Positions 26,058 through 34,919 of a stretch of DNA of 64,000 bases are shown here, piece by piece (position 1 is the first letter of the stretch; each line of letters begins with the position of its first letter). The notes below the pieces were generated by a model that had not been told where the DNA came from, ran no database searches, and saw nothing but the letters and a program-made list of their open reading frames with translations. The DNA comes from Gracilimonas sp031581265 (GTDB taxonomy: Bacteria > Bacteroidota > Rhodothermia > Balneolales > Balneolaceae). The stretch lies in contig NZ_JAVLBQ010000005.1 of NCBI RefSeq assembly GCF_031581265.1, positions 52,486 to 116,485 on the forward strand. Reading direction: 5' to 3'. The position numbers and the translations under genes were made by a program.

Positions 26058-27599
26058 CTACCCTAACCACCCTTCCCTATCTAAGCTTCGATACTGAATC
26101 GCCTCTGCTACGTGGTTTGATTTAATGTCTTCAGAGTGATCTAAATCAGCGATGGTGCGAGACACTTTGAGGATTCGGTCGTATGCGCGGGCTGAAAGTC
26201 CAAGTGAAGTGATGGCTTTTTTGAGAATCTGGGAACCGGCATCATCCAGCTTGCACATTTTGCGAACCATTCGGGTGCTCATCTGCGCATTACTGTACAC
26301 GCCTTTCACCCCCATAAACCGTTTTGATTGTATTTCCCGAGCATCCACCACTCGTTCCCGAATATCTTTAGAGGATTCTCCCTTCGCTTTTCCTGAAAGT
26401 TCTTCATAACTCACTTTATGCACTTCAATATGCAGATCAATACGATCCAAAAGCGGACCGCTTATCTTGCTCAGGTACCGCTGCATTTGCTGGGAGGTGG
26501 CTCCATTCATCTCATGAGGGTCGTACCAATCCCCTGATGGAGATGGATTCATCGATGCCACCAACATCACACGACTAGGGTAAGTTACGCTCATTCGCGC
26601 CCGAGAGATGGATACACAGCCATCTTCCAGCGGCTGACGCATAACCTCTAATGCACTTCTCTTGAATTCCGGCAATTCATCCAAGAACAATACGCCATTA
26701 TGTGCCATTGAAATTTCACCGGGCATGGGAATACTTCCTCCGCCAACTAAAGCCACATCAGAAACGGTGTGATGTGGAGACCGAAATTGCCGCTTGGTAA
26801 TCAGCGCCTTTCCAGATTCCAATAACCCGGAAACAGAATGAATTTTAGTAGTCTCAAGTGCCTCCTCCAAGGTTAGCGGAGGAAGAATTGTCGGGATACG
26901 CCGAGCCATCATCGTTTTACCAGAACCCGGTGGACCGACCATAATAACATTATGTGACCCGGCTGCTGCAATCTCTAAAGCACGTTTTACATTCTCCTGT
27001 CCCCGCACATCACTGAAATCCAGTGGATTTAGTTTTCCATTCTGATGAAAATATTCCTGAACGTTACTTCGAAGGGGATCCATGCTGCCCCGATTTTCTA
27101 ACCAGTCTTTAACTTGGTTGAGATGTTCGAATGGAAACACATTTAACTCTTCCACTACCGCCGCTTCACCTCCATTTTGTTTGGGAACTATTAAATTTTT
27201 GTATCCTTTTTTAGCAGCCTCTACAGCTACAGGAAGTACTCCTTTTACCGGTCGAATTATGCCATCCAAAGCCAACTCTCCCAACATTACGGTATCATCC
27301 AACTTATCGGTATGAAGTTGACCTGACATATTTAGAATGCCAATAGCAATCGGTAAATCAAATCCATTTCCTTCTTTTGGGAGATCGGCCGGGGCTAGGT
27401 TAGCCGTGATTCTTCCGATGGGATAATACGAACCCGTATTTCGGATGGCAGCTTCTACCCGGTCGCGTGCCTCTTTTACCGCACGGTCGGGTAATCCTAC
27501 CATGAAAAATTTAGGCATACCATTGGTGTGATGGGTTTCTACGTCGATAATTTTAGCATCCACCCCTACAGTGGATGCGCAATAAACTCTTGAAAGCAT
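26058..27599 (-). CDS. comM: YifB/ComM family AAA+ ATPase (Mg chelatase-like)
   Basis: Hexameric helicase family; in naturally competent bacteria ComM drives branch migration while incoming DNA is integrated. The N-terminal domain has the typical start LSRVYCASTVGVDAKIIDVETHHTNG and MPKFFMVGLPDRAVKEARDRV; the AAA+ core has Walker A GPPGSGKTMMARRIPTILPPL and Walker B GVLFLDELPEF; the C-terminal domain ends DRILKVSRTIADLDHSEDI. Length 513 is normal. Competence genes are not otherwise evident nearby, though a helix-hairpin-helix surface protein lies at 49.5 kb. Its stop codon coincides with the edge of the REP element. Confidence 0.93.
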   Translation of the reverse strand: MLSRVYCASTVGVDAKIIDVETHHTNGMPKFFMVGLPDRAVKEARDRVEAAIRNTGSYYPIGRITANLAPADLPKEGNGFDLPIAIGILNMSGQLHTDKLDDTVMLGELALDGIIRPVKGVLPVAVEAAKKGYKNLIVPKQNGGEAAVVEELNVFPFEHLNQVKDWLENRGSMDPLRSNVQEYFHQNGKLNPLDFSDVRGQENVKRALEIAAAGSHNVIMVGPPGSGKTMMARRIPTILPPLTLEEALETTKIHSVSGLLESGKALITKRQFRSPHHTVSDVALVGGGSIPMPGEISMAHNGVLFLDELPEFKRSALEVMRQPLEDGCVSISRARMSVTYPSRVMLVASMNPSPSGDWYDPHEMNGATSQQMQRYLSKISGPLLDRIDLHIEVHKVSYEELSGKAKGESSKDIRERVVDAREIQSKRFMGVKGVYSNAQMSTRMVRKMCKLDDAGSQILKKAITSLGLSARAYDRILKVSRTIADLDHSEDIKSNHVAEAIQYRSLDREGWLG

Positions 27600-27691
27600 A
27601 ATTAATACCTGAATCTTTTATGTTATCTTTACGTAGTAAGAGCGGTGAGAAAGCAATTCCTTACAAAAAAATTTCATAAATCGTACATATC

Positions 27692-28129
27692 ATGAAAAAA
27701 GAAGAAGCTAAAGCCAAGGCAAAAACCATTTACCAAGAGATTCAAGGTGGTGTAAATGAAGTTATAAGCCAGATTCGAAAAATGATCAAAGAAGGGAGTG
27801 CCCGTAAGCTGATTATAAAAGACAAAGAAGGTGAAATTAAATTTCAGACCAACTTAACCATGGGGGTTGGTGGAGTTACCTTAGCTGCAGCCATGGCACC
27901 TGTTATTTCCGCAATTGGAATGTTTGCTATGTTTATCAACGACTATCAAATTATCGTTGAGCGTGAAGTTACCGATGAAGATGACGAGTATTCGGTAGAT
28001 GCCGAGTTTATCGATATCAAAGATGAGGATGAGCAGGAAGAACCTGAGAAAAAGGCTAAAAAAGAATCAGACACGGAAGAAGAGGAGAAAGAAGAAAAAA
28101 CGGTAGGTAAGAAGAAAAATAGTGATTAG
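27692..28129 (+). CDS. DUF4342 domain protein with acidic tail
   Basis: 145 residues: an N-terminal helical region (KKEEAKAKAKTIYQEIQGGVNEVISQIRKMIKEG) resembling a UBA-like/EF-Ts helix, then the DUF4342 core KLIIKDKEGEIKFQTNLTMGVGGVTLAAAMAPVISAIGMFAMFINDYQIIVERE with one membrane-like hydrophobic segment (about 52-82). From residue 93 onward it is dominated by Asp, Glu and Lys and is probably disordered. DUF4342 proteins are small, widespread and of unknown function. It stands alone, divergent from comM and convergent with trxB; a long stem-loop follows. Confidence 0.8.
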   Translation: MKKEEAKAKAKTIYQEIQGGVNEVISQIRKMIKEGSARKLIIKDKEGEIKFQTNLTMGVGGVTLAAAMAPVISAIGMFAMFINDYQIIVEREVTDEDDEYSVDAEFIDIKDEDEQEEPEKKAKKESDTEEEEKEEKTVGKKKNSD

Positions 28130-28131
28130 TA

Positions 28132-28174
28132 AATAAGGGAATAAGGAAAATTAAAAAACCCTTATTCCCTTATT
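28132..28174. terminator. 15-base-pair inverted repeat between convergent genes, probable bidirectional terminator
   Basis: AATAAGGGAATAAGG (28132-28146) is perfectly mirrored by CCTTATTCCCTTATT (28160-28174) around an A-rich loop. Each arm is itself a near-tandem of a 7-8 base word. Position between convergent genes suits a terminator, but the word-repeat style also resembles the other intergenic palindromes here. Confidence 0.65.
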
Positions 28175-28178
28175 CCCC

Positions 28179-29162
28179 TTACTTCCAATGGGACTCAGCG
28201 ATTGCTTCTTCACTTTCCAGCTCACCTAAATATTTTTCAGCATCCAGGGCAGCTTTACATCCTGTGCCTGCTGCCGTTACCGCCTGACGATAAACCGCAT
28301 CCATAGCATCTCCGCATGCAAATAACCCGGGTTGGTCGGTCACTGTTGACTGTCCTTTGGTTTGAATGTAGCCTACATCATCCATTTCAACTACCCCTTT
28401 GAACAGGTCAGTGTTTGGCTTATGGCCGATGGCTATAAAAACACCGGTCACATCATCTAAAGTGGTAATATCACCGGTTTCATTGTTTTTAATCTTTACT
28501 CCATCAACCACCTGATCTCCCAGAACTTCAATTAACTCACTATCCCACATGAATTCAATTTTGTCATTATTGAATGCCCGTTGTTGCATAGCTTTAGAGG
28601 CACGAAGTTCATCACGACGGTGAATAACAGACACTTTACTGGCAAACTTTGTAAGAAAAGTTGCCTCTTCCATAGCTGTATCACCACCCCCAACTACTAT
28701 TACATGTTGATCACGGAAAAAAGCACCGTCACATGTAGCGCAAGCTGAAACACCTTTACCACGTAGTTTCTGTTCACTTTCTAGATGGAGCCACTTTGCT
28801 GAAGCTCCTGTTGAAGCAATGATGGAATGCGCATATACTTCTGTTTTCTCATCTACAGTTACTTTATAAGGCTTTTTACTGAAATCAATATCCGTTACAT
28901 ATCCATAACGACAATCTGCTCCGAAGCGTGAAGCTTGTTCCCGGAAATCCTGCATCATTTTGGGCCCCATAACCCCTTCAGGGTATCCTGGGAAGTTCTC
29001 AACATCGGTGGTAGTCATTAGCTGTCCACCGGGTTCAGGCCCTTCAAAAACTATGGGCCTCAAATCTGCCCGTGCGGCATAAAGTGCGGCAGTTAATCCG
29101 GCTGGGCCGCTTCCAACAATTACTACTTCAAAAGTTTTTCCTGCGATATCTTCCATAATCAT
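28179..29162 (-). CDS. trxB: Thioredoxin-disulfide reductase
   Basis: NADPH-dependent flavoenzyme that keeps thioredoxin reduced in the cytoplasm. FAD-binding VVIVGSGPAGLTAALYAARA near the start, redox motif CATC (in SACATCDGAFF), NADPH-binding VVGGGDTAMEEA with HRRDELRASKAMQQRA, and the C-terminal FAD motif GLFACGDAMD are all present in order. The longest frame begins with GTG at 29183, but ATGs at 29162 or 29156 give the usual short lead before the FAD motif; 29162 is used. No thioredoxin gene is beside it. Length about 327 is typical. Confidence 0.95.
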   Translation of the reverse strand: MIMEDIAGKTFEVVIVGSGPAGLTAALYAARADLRPIVFEGPEPGGQLMTTTDVENFPGYPEGVMGPKMMQDFREQASRFGADCRYGYVTDIDFSKKPYKVTVDEKTEVYAHSIIASTGASAKWLHLESEQKLRGKGVSACATCDGAFFRDQHVIVVGGGDTAMEEATFLTKFASKVSVIHRRDELRASKAMQQRAFNNDKIEFMWDSELIEVLGDQVVDGVKIKNNETGDITTLDDVTGVFIAIGHKPNTDLFKGVVEMDDVGYIQTKGQSTVTDQPGLFACGDAMDAVYRQAVTAAGTGCKAALDAEKYLGELESEEAIAESHWK

Positions 29163-29307
29163 ATTTTGTTTTTCTATTCTCACGCAAAAAATACGGCTTT
29201 ATCTTACAAAAAGAGGGCTCTTATTTTCTATGTATTCTATAGAGTGAGTTTATTTTAAAGCAATAAAATAATCCAAAAAAAGAAATGCGATATGGAACAA
29301 AATAAAA

Positions 29308-29359
29308 AAACCCTGAACTGTATCAGAGCTCAGGGTTTGGGTTTTTCGGGGTACAAAAA
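29308..29359. repeat. Hairpin-bearing direct repeat, copy 1
   Basis: AAACCCTGA (29308-29316) pairs with TCAGGGTTT (29330-29338), then TTTTTCGGGGTACAAAA. About 41 of 49 positions match copy 2. Confidence 0.75.
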
Positions 29360-29468
29360 TTTTCTAAATCTCTAAGTGATACAATGATAAGAAATGTTTA
29401 GAAAAAATCAATGTAATTTTTGGTAAATCTTCATAGTGATTATTAGATAATATTAATCATCCTTATAG

Positions 29469-29521
29469 AATAAACCCTGATCCGTATCAGGGATCAAGGT
29501 TTAGGTTTTCGGGGTACAAAA
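29469..29521. repeat. Hairpin-bearing direct repeat, copy 2
   Basis: AAACCCTGA at 29472-29480 pairs imperfectly with TCAAGGTTT (29494-29502); CCTGAT/ATCAGG (29476-29481, 29486-29491) is an alternative stem. The downstream TTTTCGGGGTACAAAA is identical to copy 1. Confidence 0.75.
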
Positions 29522-29537
29522 TTCTTGGGGGCTATTG

Positions 29538-30998
29538 TTATAATTCAAACGCTAAGTACTGTATTAAATTGTCTCTTAATACTGTCAGTAGAATTACTTG
29601 ATCACCCTCTGCGACTGCAGTCTCAACTTCTTCATAAAATTCTTCTGATGTTGAAACTTTAGTTTGTTTAACAGCTGTGATTACATCCCCTCTTCTAAGT
29701 CCTCTTTCATAGGCAGAACTTGACCGCTGTATGTTCATAACAACTACACCTTCAATATCGTTGCCTAAATCTAATTGATTTCTTAATTCACTATTTAGAC
29801 TATTTACTGAAAATCCAAGCTGCTCTTCTAAACTTTGGGATGATTCAGGAGCTTGGGCAATCATTTCATCGTTTCTTTTACCTAAGGTCACTTCAAGTTC
29901 CAATCTTTCCCCGACTCTAATTATGCCCAATTCTATTGTATCATTTGGCTTCTTGGAAGCAATTTTAGTTCTGAAACTGTCCCAGTCTTTAACCTCTTCA
30001 CCATTGAGAGAAACTATTATATCTCTTGCCTGCAATCCTGCTTCTTCTGCCGGGCTGTCTTCTTCAACTTGTCCGACTAAAACACCTCGAACGTCATCGA
30101 GACCTAACCCGCGTGCCATAGTTTGATCCACTTCGCCACCGAGGGTCATTCCAAGGTAACCACGGCTAACCTCGCCATCTTCAATCAGATCATTCATAAT
30201 TCGCTCCGCGAGATTTACCGGTATGGCGAATCCAATTCCTTCATTACCCCCTGAGCGAGATGCTATAGCAGAGTTAATACCTACTAACTGTCCATTTACA
30301 TCAATCAATGCTCCACCGGAATTTCCGGGATTGATGGCTGCATCGGTTTGTATGTAATCTCCATAAAAAGTCAGATTATTCAATGAGCGGCCACGCGCAC
30401 TAACGATTCCAAATGAAACAGTATGAGCAAGATCTTCACTTAATGGACTACCTATTGCCAACACTAAAGATCCAACTTTAAGATTATCACTGTTTCCCAA
30501 TTTTACCGTCGGTAGATTTTCAACATCAATTTTTAGAACTGCGATATCTGTTTGAGGATCGGTACCCACGAGCTCTGCTTCTACTTCATCCCCATCATAC
30601 ATCCGTACTGTTATTTCATCTGTATTTGCGATTACGTGGTTATTAGTCAAAACGTATCCTTCTTCAGAAACGATTACCCCAGAGCCTAATCCACGTTGTT
30701 CACGTTCTCTTGTTTCTCCTCTTGGATTTCCAAAGAACTGTGAAAATGGATTTATAACTCGTACTTCTTCTGTCCTTTTAGTTTTAACTGTGACTACAGC
30801 AGGATTCGTTTTTTCTGCTATGTCTACAATCGCATTATTAAAATCACTTAGCGAAGCAACCGGACGTTCTTCAGCTGACTCTACTTTGGTGTCATAATCC
30901 GGAAGGGTGATGGTATCAGAATTGGTAGCTACATTTAAGCCAAGTAAAACCAAAATGGCCGCAGCTACTCCAAATATATTTTTTACTGTTGTATTCAT
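29538..30998 (-). CDS. htrA: Do/HtrA family periplasmic serine protease with two PDZ domains
   Basis: Heat-shock protease and chaperone of the periplasm that degrades misfolded exported proteins. One N-terminal hydrophobic segment (about 7-24) exports or anchors it. The trypsin-like domain has the full triad: His in LTNNHVIANTDE, Asp in PQTDIAVLKID, Ser in AINPGNSGGALID. Two PDZ domains follow (GYLGMTLGG...DIIVSLNGEEVKDWDSF and LGFSVNSL...RGDVITAVKQTKVSTSEEF). Length 486 agrees with DegP/DegQ relatives. It is upstream of trxB in direction of reading but separated by repeats, so probably its own transcript. DegP or DegQ type cannot be distinguished by eye. Confidence 0.94.
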   Translation of the reverse strand: MNTTVKNIFGVAAAILVLLGLNVATNSDTITLPDYDTKVESAEERPVASLSDFNNAIVDIAEKTNPAVVTVKTKRTEEVRVINPFSQFFGNPRGETREREQRGLGSGVIVSEEGYVLTNNHVIANTDEITVRMYDGDEVEAELVGTDPQTDIAVLKIDVENLPTVKLGNSDNLKVGSLVLAIGSPLSEDLAHTVSFGIVSARGRSLNNLTFYGDYIQTDAAINPGNSGGALIDVNGQLVGINSAIASRSGGNEGIGFAIPVNLAERIMNDLIEDGEVSRGYLGMTLGGEVDQTMARGLGLDDVRGVLVGQVEEDSPAEEAGLQARDIIVSLNGEEVKDWDSFRTKIASKKPNDTIELGIIRVGERLELEVTLGKRNDEMIAQAPESSQSLEEQLGFSVNSLNSELRNQLDLGNDIEGVVVMNIQRSSSAYERGLRRGDVITAVKQTKVSTSEEFYEEVETAVAEGDQVILLTVLRDNLIQYLAFEL

Positions 30999-31091
30999 CT
31001 CTTAATTTATTTTATGATTGTTTGCTGTTATTAAACGGCAGAAGCCCAGAAAATTGTGTGTATCTACTATTCTTTACAATCAATAAAAAGA

Positions 31092-31121
31092 AACCGAAGC
31101 TCCGATCATGGAGCTCCGGTT
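31092..31121 (-). terminator. Terminator after hsp20
   Basis: A 12-position stem (31092-31103 with 31110-31121, one mismatch) around GATCAT. On the minus strand it follows the hsp20 stop by about 20 bases and runs into a T-rich stretch (complement of AATAAAAAGAAA). Confidence 0.8.
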
Positions 31122-31142
31122 CCTTAACCATATTGATCAAGT

Positions 31143-31571
31143 TCATGAGATCTTGATCTGCTTCTTAACTTTTTCTTCACTTTTTTCGATAGTGATATTT
31201 AAGACACCATCTTCATACTTTGCAACGATGCTATCCTCGTTTATTGTATCCGGTAGTTGAAATGACCGCTTAAATTTCCCGTATTTAGATTCAACGCGGT
31301 GAAAGTTTTTACCTTCTTCCTCGTTTTCAAATTTACGTTCACCGCTGATGGTTAAACGTCCATTTTCAAGATCAACAGTGATGTCTTCTTTATTCATGCC
31401 GGGTAATGCTGCTGAAACTTCAAAATTGTCCTCAGTTTCAGAGATATCTACACTTGGCATAAATGAATCGTTGCGATAGTTCAGTGATTCATTGAAAAAT
31501 TCATCCAAAATATCACTAAAATTTTTGGACTGAAGATCTCTGTTGGGTCGTGTATAATTGATTAGTGCCAT
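31143..31571 (-). CDS. Small heat shock protein, Hsp20/alpha-crystallin family
   Basis: ATP-independent holdase that binds unfolding proteins in the cytoplasm. The alpha-crystallin domain spans about 36-142: PSVDISETEDNFEVSAALPGMNKEDITVDLENGRLTISGER, the GKFKRSFQLPDTI strand and the conserved VLNITIEK (the I-x-I region is near the end). Length 142 is typical. It is a single gene with its own terminator and a promoter that matches the sigma-54 consensus at 31611-31628, which is uncommon for this family although reported in some deltaproteobacteria. Confidence 0.94.
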   Translation of the reverse strand: MALINYTRPNRDLQSKNFSDILDEFFNESLNYRNDSFMPSVDISETEDNFEVSAALPGMNKEDITVDLENGRLTISGERKFENEEEGKNFHRVESKYGKFKRSFQLPDTINEDSIVAKYEDGVLNITIEKSEEKVKKQIKIS

Positions 31572-31610
31572 AATATGCCTCGTCTTTTTTCTTAAAATTC
31601 ACTTTTAATT

Positions 31611-31628
31611 ATGCAATGGATATGCCAA
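31611..31628 (-). promoter_or_regulatory. Sigma-54 (-24/-12) promoter candidate for hsp20
   Basis: On the minus strand TTGGCATATCCATTGCAT has the GG and GC doublets exactly 10 bases apart and matches YTGGCA-N6-TTGCW. The start of transcription would fall about 30 bases before the hsp20 ATG. The mirror-like word GAAATTTCA...GAAATTTCAT at 31676-31700 could be an enhancer site. Confidence 0.6.
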
Positions 31629-31816
31629 CTCCACTGGGTAGGGTGAATACTGACAGACGGACAAATTGGATGTGCTGAAATTTCAGATTGAAATTTCATA
31701 AAGGAAAGGTTGGCACACCGAAAGCAAAAGGGTGTCAGAGTTGATGTCTAAAATGTCATATAGCCATCGTGCTCAGCATGCAGGAAGATAACTTAGCAAT
31801 TCTTCAACTCTATTGG

Positions 31817-33175
31817 TTATAGATAGCTTTTCTTCCATTCCCGGGCTACTAAAAAGGCCATTTCAAGACTTTGCTCATAATTCAAGCGAGGGTCACAGAA
31901 CGTTTCGTAATTCCGGTCGAGTTCTTTTTCATTTAATCCTTTCGCTCCACCTACACATTCGGTTACGTTATCTCCGGTAAGTTCAAGGTGGACTCCCCCA
32001 AGATAACTTCCCTCAGCTCTATGAATATCAAAAGCGGATCGGACTTCACTCAGGATGTCATCAAAATTACGGGTTTTGACACCTCCATTGGTGCTAAAGG
32101 TATTTCCATGCATGGGATCACTGCTCCAAACTACCGGGAATCCTTCTTTACGAACTGCTCTGATCAATTCAGGAAGTTGTCGTTCAATATTATCTTTTCC
32201 GAACCGGGTTATTAGCACAATTTTACCGGCTTCGTGAGTAGGATTTAACGTTTCAATCAGCTTCAGAGTCTCATCTATTTCAAAAGGAGGGCCAATTTTA
32301 ATCCCTACCGGATTATTGATCCCTTTAAAATATTCTACATGTGCCCCGTTTAAATCCCTGGTTCGGTTACCCAACCAAACCATATGTGCACTTAGATTGA
32401 AGTGCCCCTTTTTACGAGGAACCGGGCGGGTTTGAGCGGAATCGTAGTATAAATTCAGTGCTTCGTGGGAAGTATAAAAGTCAACTTTTTGTAAAGTGGA
32501 AAAGGTATCAGGGGCAATGGATTCTACAAAACGTACCGCCTTTGTGATGGACGAAACCATGTCCTCATATTCCTTATAGTATTCGTTATTCTGCATGAAA
32601 TCCAGCTCCCACTGTTCGGGATGATGCAGATCCGCAAATCCTTCATCAGCTAATGCTCTTAAAAAATTCAGCGTTAAACCTGCTTTGTGATATCCCTCTA
32701 TAAGTCGGTCGGGATCGGGAATTCGAGTTCCTGATTCAGATTTAAATCCGTTGATCAAATCTCCGCGATAGTTATGAATTTCTTCACCATCCACCATTTC
32801 AAAATCACTGGAGCGGGGTTTTGCATACTGTCCGGCCATGCGTCCCACCCTAAGAACAGGCACTCCCATCTCATGAATCAGGATGAAACTGGTTTGAAGC
32901 AATACCTTCACCATGTTTACAATTTTCGGAGCGGTAGTGGCATCAAAACTCTCAGCACAATCGCCCCCTTGAAGTAAAAATGAATTCCCGGCAGCAACAT
33001 TGGAGAGTTTATCCTTAAGGACTTCAATCTCCCAACTTGTCACCAAAGGAGGTAAAGACTTTAGCGTTTTATAGTTTTCTTCCAGCTTATCTTGGTTCGG
33101 ATATTTTGGTAATTGCTTTACGGGTTTTTCTTTCCAGGAAAGTGGATTCCAGTCTTTTTGTGCTACTTCAGACAT
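31817..33175 (-). CDS. Class II 3-deoxy-7-phosphoheptulonate (DAHP) synthase
   Basis: Joins phosphoenolpyruvate and erythrose 4-phosphate in the first step of aromatic amino acid synthesis. The class II (plant/mycobacterial) form is clear from LLQGGDCAESFD (67-78), LRVGRMAGQYAKPRS (about 103-117), the DLINGFK region, a KGINNPVGIKIGP segment, PVVWSSDPMHGNT and GGVHLELTGDNVTECVGG. Length 452 is usual. The start is the ATG at 33175. No other shikimate gene is adjacent. In M. tuberculosis the same class is called AroG and is feedback-regulated; whether the extra regulatory helices are present cannot be said with confidence. Confidence 0.95.
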   Translation of the reverse strand: MSEVAQKDWNPLSWKEKPVKQLPKYPNQDKLEENYKTLKSLPPLVTSWEIEVLKDKLSNVAAGNSFLLQGGDCAESFDATTAPKIVNMVKVLLQTSFILIHEMGVPVLRVGRMAGQYAKPRSSDFEMVDGEEIHNYRGDLINGFKSESGTRIPDPDRLIEGYHKAGLTLNFLRALADEGFADLHHPEQWELDFMQNNEYYKEYEDMVSSITKAVRFVESIAPDTFSTLQKVDFYTSHEALNLYYDSAQTRPVPRKKGHFNLSAHMVWLGNRTRDLNGAHVEYFKGINNPVGIKIGPPFEIDETLKLIETLNPTHEAGKIVLITRFGKDNIERQLPELIRAVRKEGFPVVWSSDPMHGNTFSTNGGVKTRNFDDILSEVRSAFDIHRAEGSYLGGVHLELTGDNVTECVGGAKGLNEKELDRNYETFCDPRLNYEQSLEMAFLVAREWKKSYL

Positions 33176-33273
33176 TTTTATAATATTATTTAAATGAGCT
33201 CAAAATTATTGGTTTTTTATGCCGATTGCTGAGCTTTTTATAGATTAACTTTTTAATAGTATTTCTGCTCTTT

Positions 33274-34215
33274 CTATTGATCTGCAAGCAGGTCTTTTTT
33301 CAGATTATTTAAATATTTCAATAATTGTATTGCTTTATCTCGTTCTATTAAACTAAAGTTTATTTTGTTTCCTTTCCAAAGTTGTCCAAGTCTCCAAACG
33401 TCGGCCTCTGCTATTTTTGCAATCCTTGGGTATCCGCCAACCGACTGAGCATCATTCATTAGTATAATTGGGTTTCCATTAGGTGGAAGTTGTATGGTGC
33501 CCGGCACAACCGGGCCTGATTTCATATTATCTTTCTGAAGAGTAATTTTTTCCAAGCTTTTTAACCGCACTCCCATCCGGTTACTACTATCCAAAATTGA
33601 GAAATCGGTATCTAAAAATTTGAATTGCTCGTCTTCACTTATCCAATTCCATTCCGGCCCCGGCATTATCCTAATTAATTGTCGGGTTGAAAAGTGAGGA
33701 ATCAGTTTTTTGGGAGTTTTACGTTTTGCTGTATCATCTTCCTCGCACTCCCAACAAATACTATCTCCCGATTTCAACTTCCTACCACTATACCCTCCAA
33801 AAATTGCCTGCAAACAAGTAGAAAAACTCCCCATCATGCTTTCTAATTCCCATTCACCTTTTATAGCAATATAAAGCCTGCATCCTTTTTCCAAATGGCC
33901 AATCTTTAGCACATCATCTGTTTTCACTCTAATTGTTTCATTTATAACTCTTTCATCTCCATTTAAATGTACAGCACCTCCTGAGCCTGAAATCCCAATA
34001 ACAGCATCACTGTTAAATTTGAGAGTAGGTCCGATTAAAGTACACTCTATCACAGGAGCTTTTTTATAATTCCCTGCCAGCCAATTTGCCAATTCAGCAG
34101 AATGGCTATCCACAGCGCCGGAAACAGGAACTCCATATTTTCGATAACCAAACCTCCCTTGGTCCTGAATAGTAGTAAGTAAGCCGCCTTCCAGTATTTC
34201 TAACTGCCCAGTCAT
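33274..34215 (-). CDS. pxpC: 5-oxoprolinase subunit C (biotin-dependent carboxyltransferase domain)
   Basis: Part of the ATP-dependent PxpABC enzyme that opens 5-oxoproline (pyroglutamate) to glutamate. The family start GGLLTTIQDQGRFGYRKYGVPVSGAVD (10-36) is unmistakable, with ELANWLAGN, GISGSGGAVHLNG, PGTIQLPPNGNPIILMNDAQSVGGYPRIAKI later. Length 313 is normal. Its ATG overlaps the pxpB stop by four bases, so the two are coupled. It is the last gene of a four-gene minus-strand operon led by an NRAMP-like transporter. Confidence 0.94.
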   Translation of the reverse strand: MTGQLEILEGGLLTTIQDQGRFGYRKYGVPVSGAVDSHSAELANWLAGNYKKAPVIECTLIGPTLKFNSDAVIGISGSGGAVHLNGDERVINETIRVKTDDVLKIGHLEKGCRLYIAIKGEWELESMMGSFSTCLQAIFGGYSGRKLKSGDSICWECEEDDTAKRKTPKKLIPHFSTRQLIRIMPGPEWNWISEDEQFKFLDTDFSILDSSNRMGVRLKSLEKITLQKDNMKSGPVVPGTIQLPPNGNPIILMNDAQSVGGYPRIAKIAEADVWRLGQLWKGNKINFSLIERDKAIQLLKYLNNLKKDLLADQ

Positions 34216-34919
34216 GATAATCTATTTTCTTGTTCAAGACTTTCAAACTCTTGCTTTGAAATGGGGGTAAACCTCAGTTTATCTCCCACACTGAATGGTG
34301 TCGGGGGATAATCTCCAACCCGGAAATAGGTGTTTGGTGTGCGTCCTATTATCTGCCAGCCACCCGGACTTTCTAATCCATAAAATCCCGTTTGGGAACC
34401 TCCAATTCCAACCGACCCTGCAGGAATTTTGGTTCGTGGGTTTTGTCTTCGTGGAGTTGAAATGGATGCAAGCATACCTTCCAGGTACACAAAGCCGGGC
34501 GTAAAACCCATGGTTGCTATACTATATTCTGTCTCAGAATGCTTTTTAATAATTTCCTCTCTGTTCAAGCCGGTATGAGATTCTACCTCTTTCCAGTCCA
34601 AACCTAATTCATAGCAAACCAGTACTTCATGTTTTTTCGGGGGTGAAATTTGAGAAAATTCAGTACTTAGTTGCTTTTGGAGAGAACGGATCTCATCCTT
34701 TACATCAATGACAACGTGATCAAAAACGAGGGCAATACTTTGATATGCAGGTATGATATCTAAAATCTCAGATATATCGCATTGCTCAAGCAGCTTAGTA
34801 GTTTCGTGAATGCCCGACAGTATATCCACTTTATCGGCAGGCCCTATCAGCAGAGTTCTCTCATCTAAGGCAGAAACTTCCCAATTACGACCATTAATCC
34901 GCAGTGATGTCGACATCAT
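34212..34919 (-). CDS. pxpB: 5-oxoprolinase subunit B (KipI-like)
   Basis: Second subunit of the 5-oxoprolinase complex; its paralogue KipI in Bacillus inhibits a sporulation kinase. Signatures: the central HSETEYSIATMGFTPGFVYLEGM and TPRRQNPRTKIPAGSVGIGGSQTGFYGLESPGGWQIIGRTP. Length 235 is usual. It begins inside the end of pxpA (26-base overlap) and overlaps pxpC by 4, a tight translational unit. A second ATG directly follows the first, so the exact start is uncertain by one codon. Confidence 0.94.
   Translation of the reverse strand: MMSTSLRINGRNWEVSALDERTLLIGPADKVDILSGIHETTKLLEQCDISEILDIIPAYQSIALVFDHVVIDVKDEIRSLQKQLSTEFSQISPPKKHEVLVCYELGLDWKEVESHTGLNREEIIKKHSETEYSIATMGFTPGFVYLEGMLASISTPRRQNPRTKIPAGSVGIGGSQTGFYGLESPGGWQIIGRTPNTYFRVGDYPPTPFSVGDKLRFTPISKQEFESLEQENRLS

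Larger units (their letters stand above)
29184..29537. other. Gene-free stretch between trxB and the HtrA gene, with a duplicated hairpin repeat
   Basis: No coding sequence is supported. The stretch is AT-rich apart from two copies of a roughly 50-base repeat (29308-29359 and 29469-29521), which would lie in the 3' untranslated region of the minus-strand HtrA gene. Confidence 0.6.

Noticed and set aside
29308..29521. Two 50-base direct repeats as CRISPR repeats
   Set aside because: Spacing of about 110 bases between copies and only two units; no cas genes in the window.
31709..31724. Plus-strand TGGCACACCGAAAGCA as a second sigma-54 promoter
   Set aside because: The -12 part is AAGC instead of TTGC and there is no plus-strand gene downstream.
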